Shown piece by piece: positions 63,631-64,000 of a stretch of 64,000 nt of DNA. Where the stretch lies: assembly GCA_020628895.1 (NCBI GenBank), contig JAHDEM010000006.1, positions 4,387 through 68,386 on the forward strand. Direction: 5' to 3'. The DNA comes from Candidatus Endobugula sp. (GTDB taxonomy: Bacteria; Pseudomonadota; Gammaproteobacteria; Pseudomonadales; Cellvibrionaceae). Positions within the stretch are counted from its first letter, which is position 1. Each line of letters opens with the position of its first letter. Made by a program: the position numbers and the translations under genes. The notes below the pieces were generated by a model. The model ran no database searches, was not told where the DNA came from, and saw nothing but the letters and a program-made list of their open reading frames with translations.

Positions 63631-64000
63631 ATGTCTAAAAAATTATTATTAAGCGGTCTTGCAATCGCTATGGCTCTACCTTCACTAGCTTCTGCTACAG
63701 AAGTTAAAGTTGGTGGTGTTGTTCAAATTCAACAGTATATTTCTTCTGACACTACTGCTCAGAAAAAACGCATCGAAGGTGGTGATGTTCGTATCGCTGT
63801 TTCTGCTGAAGAAACTGTAGGTGACTACACAACTTATGCTACATACCGTCTAGATACAGAAAATACTGATGTTACAGATAGCACTAACAATACAACTACT
63901 TTCCAAAGCGGTAATGGACCTAATTTGGGCGGCGGACTTGTAACCTCTGACAATGTTGGTGTTGGTATTAAAGGTGACTTCGGTGATGTGAAATTTGGTC
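63631..64000 (+). CDS. Outer-membrane porin, N-terminal part (cut by window edge)
   Basis: MSKKLLLSGLAIAMALPSLASATEVKVGGVVQIQQYI... signal peptide and beta-strand pattern. Confidence 0.82.
   Translation, partial: MSKKLLLSGLAIAMALPSLASATEVKVGGVVQIQQYISSDTTAQKKRIEGGDVRIAVSAEETVGDYTTYATYRLDTENTDVTDSTNNTTTFQSGNGPNLGGGLVTSDNVGVGIKGDFGDVKFG

Overview
64 kb of gammaproteobacterial chromosome. Left core block, mostly minus strand: hisS (partial), ispG, rodZ, pilW/pilF, rlmN, ndk, then the isc operon (fdx-hscA-hscB-iscA-iscU-iscS-iscR), trmJ, suhB (plus), a hybrid PAS kinase, secF-secD, tgt, queA and tRNA-Leu(CAA). A plus-strand LacI regulator/SMP-30 pair interrupts the block between ndk and fdx. A mobile element of about 22 kb (roughly 23.79-45.7 kb) sits at the 3' end of tRNA-Leu. 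It carries a large serine recombinase whose C-terminus is encoded by the antisense tRNA, a VirD4-type coupling protein, MobA/MobC, two toxin-antitoxin pairs and a small resolvase, but no recognisable mating-pair apparatus, so it looks like an integrative mobilizable element (IME). Its cargo includes a NACHT/STAND-like NTPase plus helical-repeat gene, an intergenic array of about 9 stem-loops next to a DUF2726/PD-(D/E)XK-like gene, a second highly structured intergenic region, and a signal-peptide-bearing orphan Rhs C-terminus with small membrane-protein genes. Right core block: CheX/CheY/membrane CheA-like kinase, sensor kinase, two tandem SBP_bac_3 proteins, an AfsA-like hotdog protein overlapping a HAD-IB phosphatase (possible butenolide/gamma-butyrolactone-type signal synthesis), REC-PAS-GGDEF-EAL, a CcsA/YpjD-like protein, DUF1631, a CorB/CNNM protein, DUF1289, two NUDIX hydrolases, DUF3135 and a truncated porin. 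The main candidates for undescribed biology are the stem-loop array with its NTPase/nuclease neighbours, the AfsA-HAD pair, and a 29-bp tandem duplication that frameshifts (and may rescue) a signal peptide. All family calls come from reading the sequence; no searches were run.
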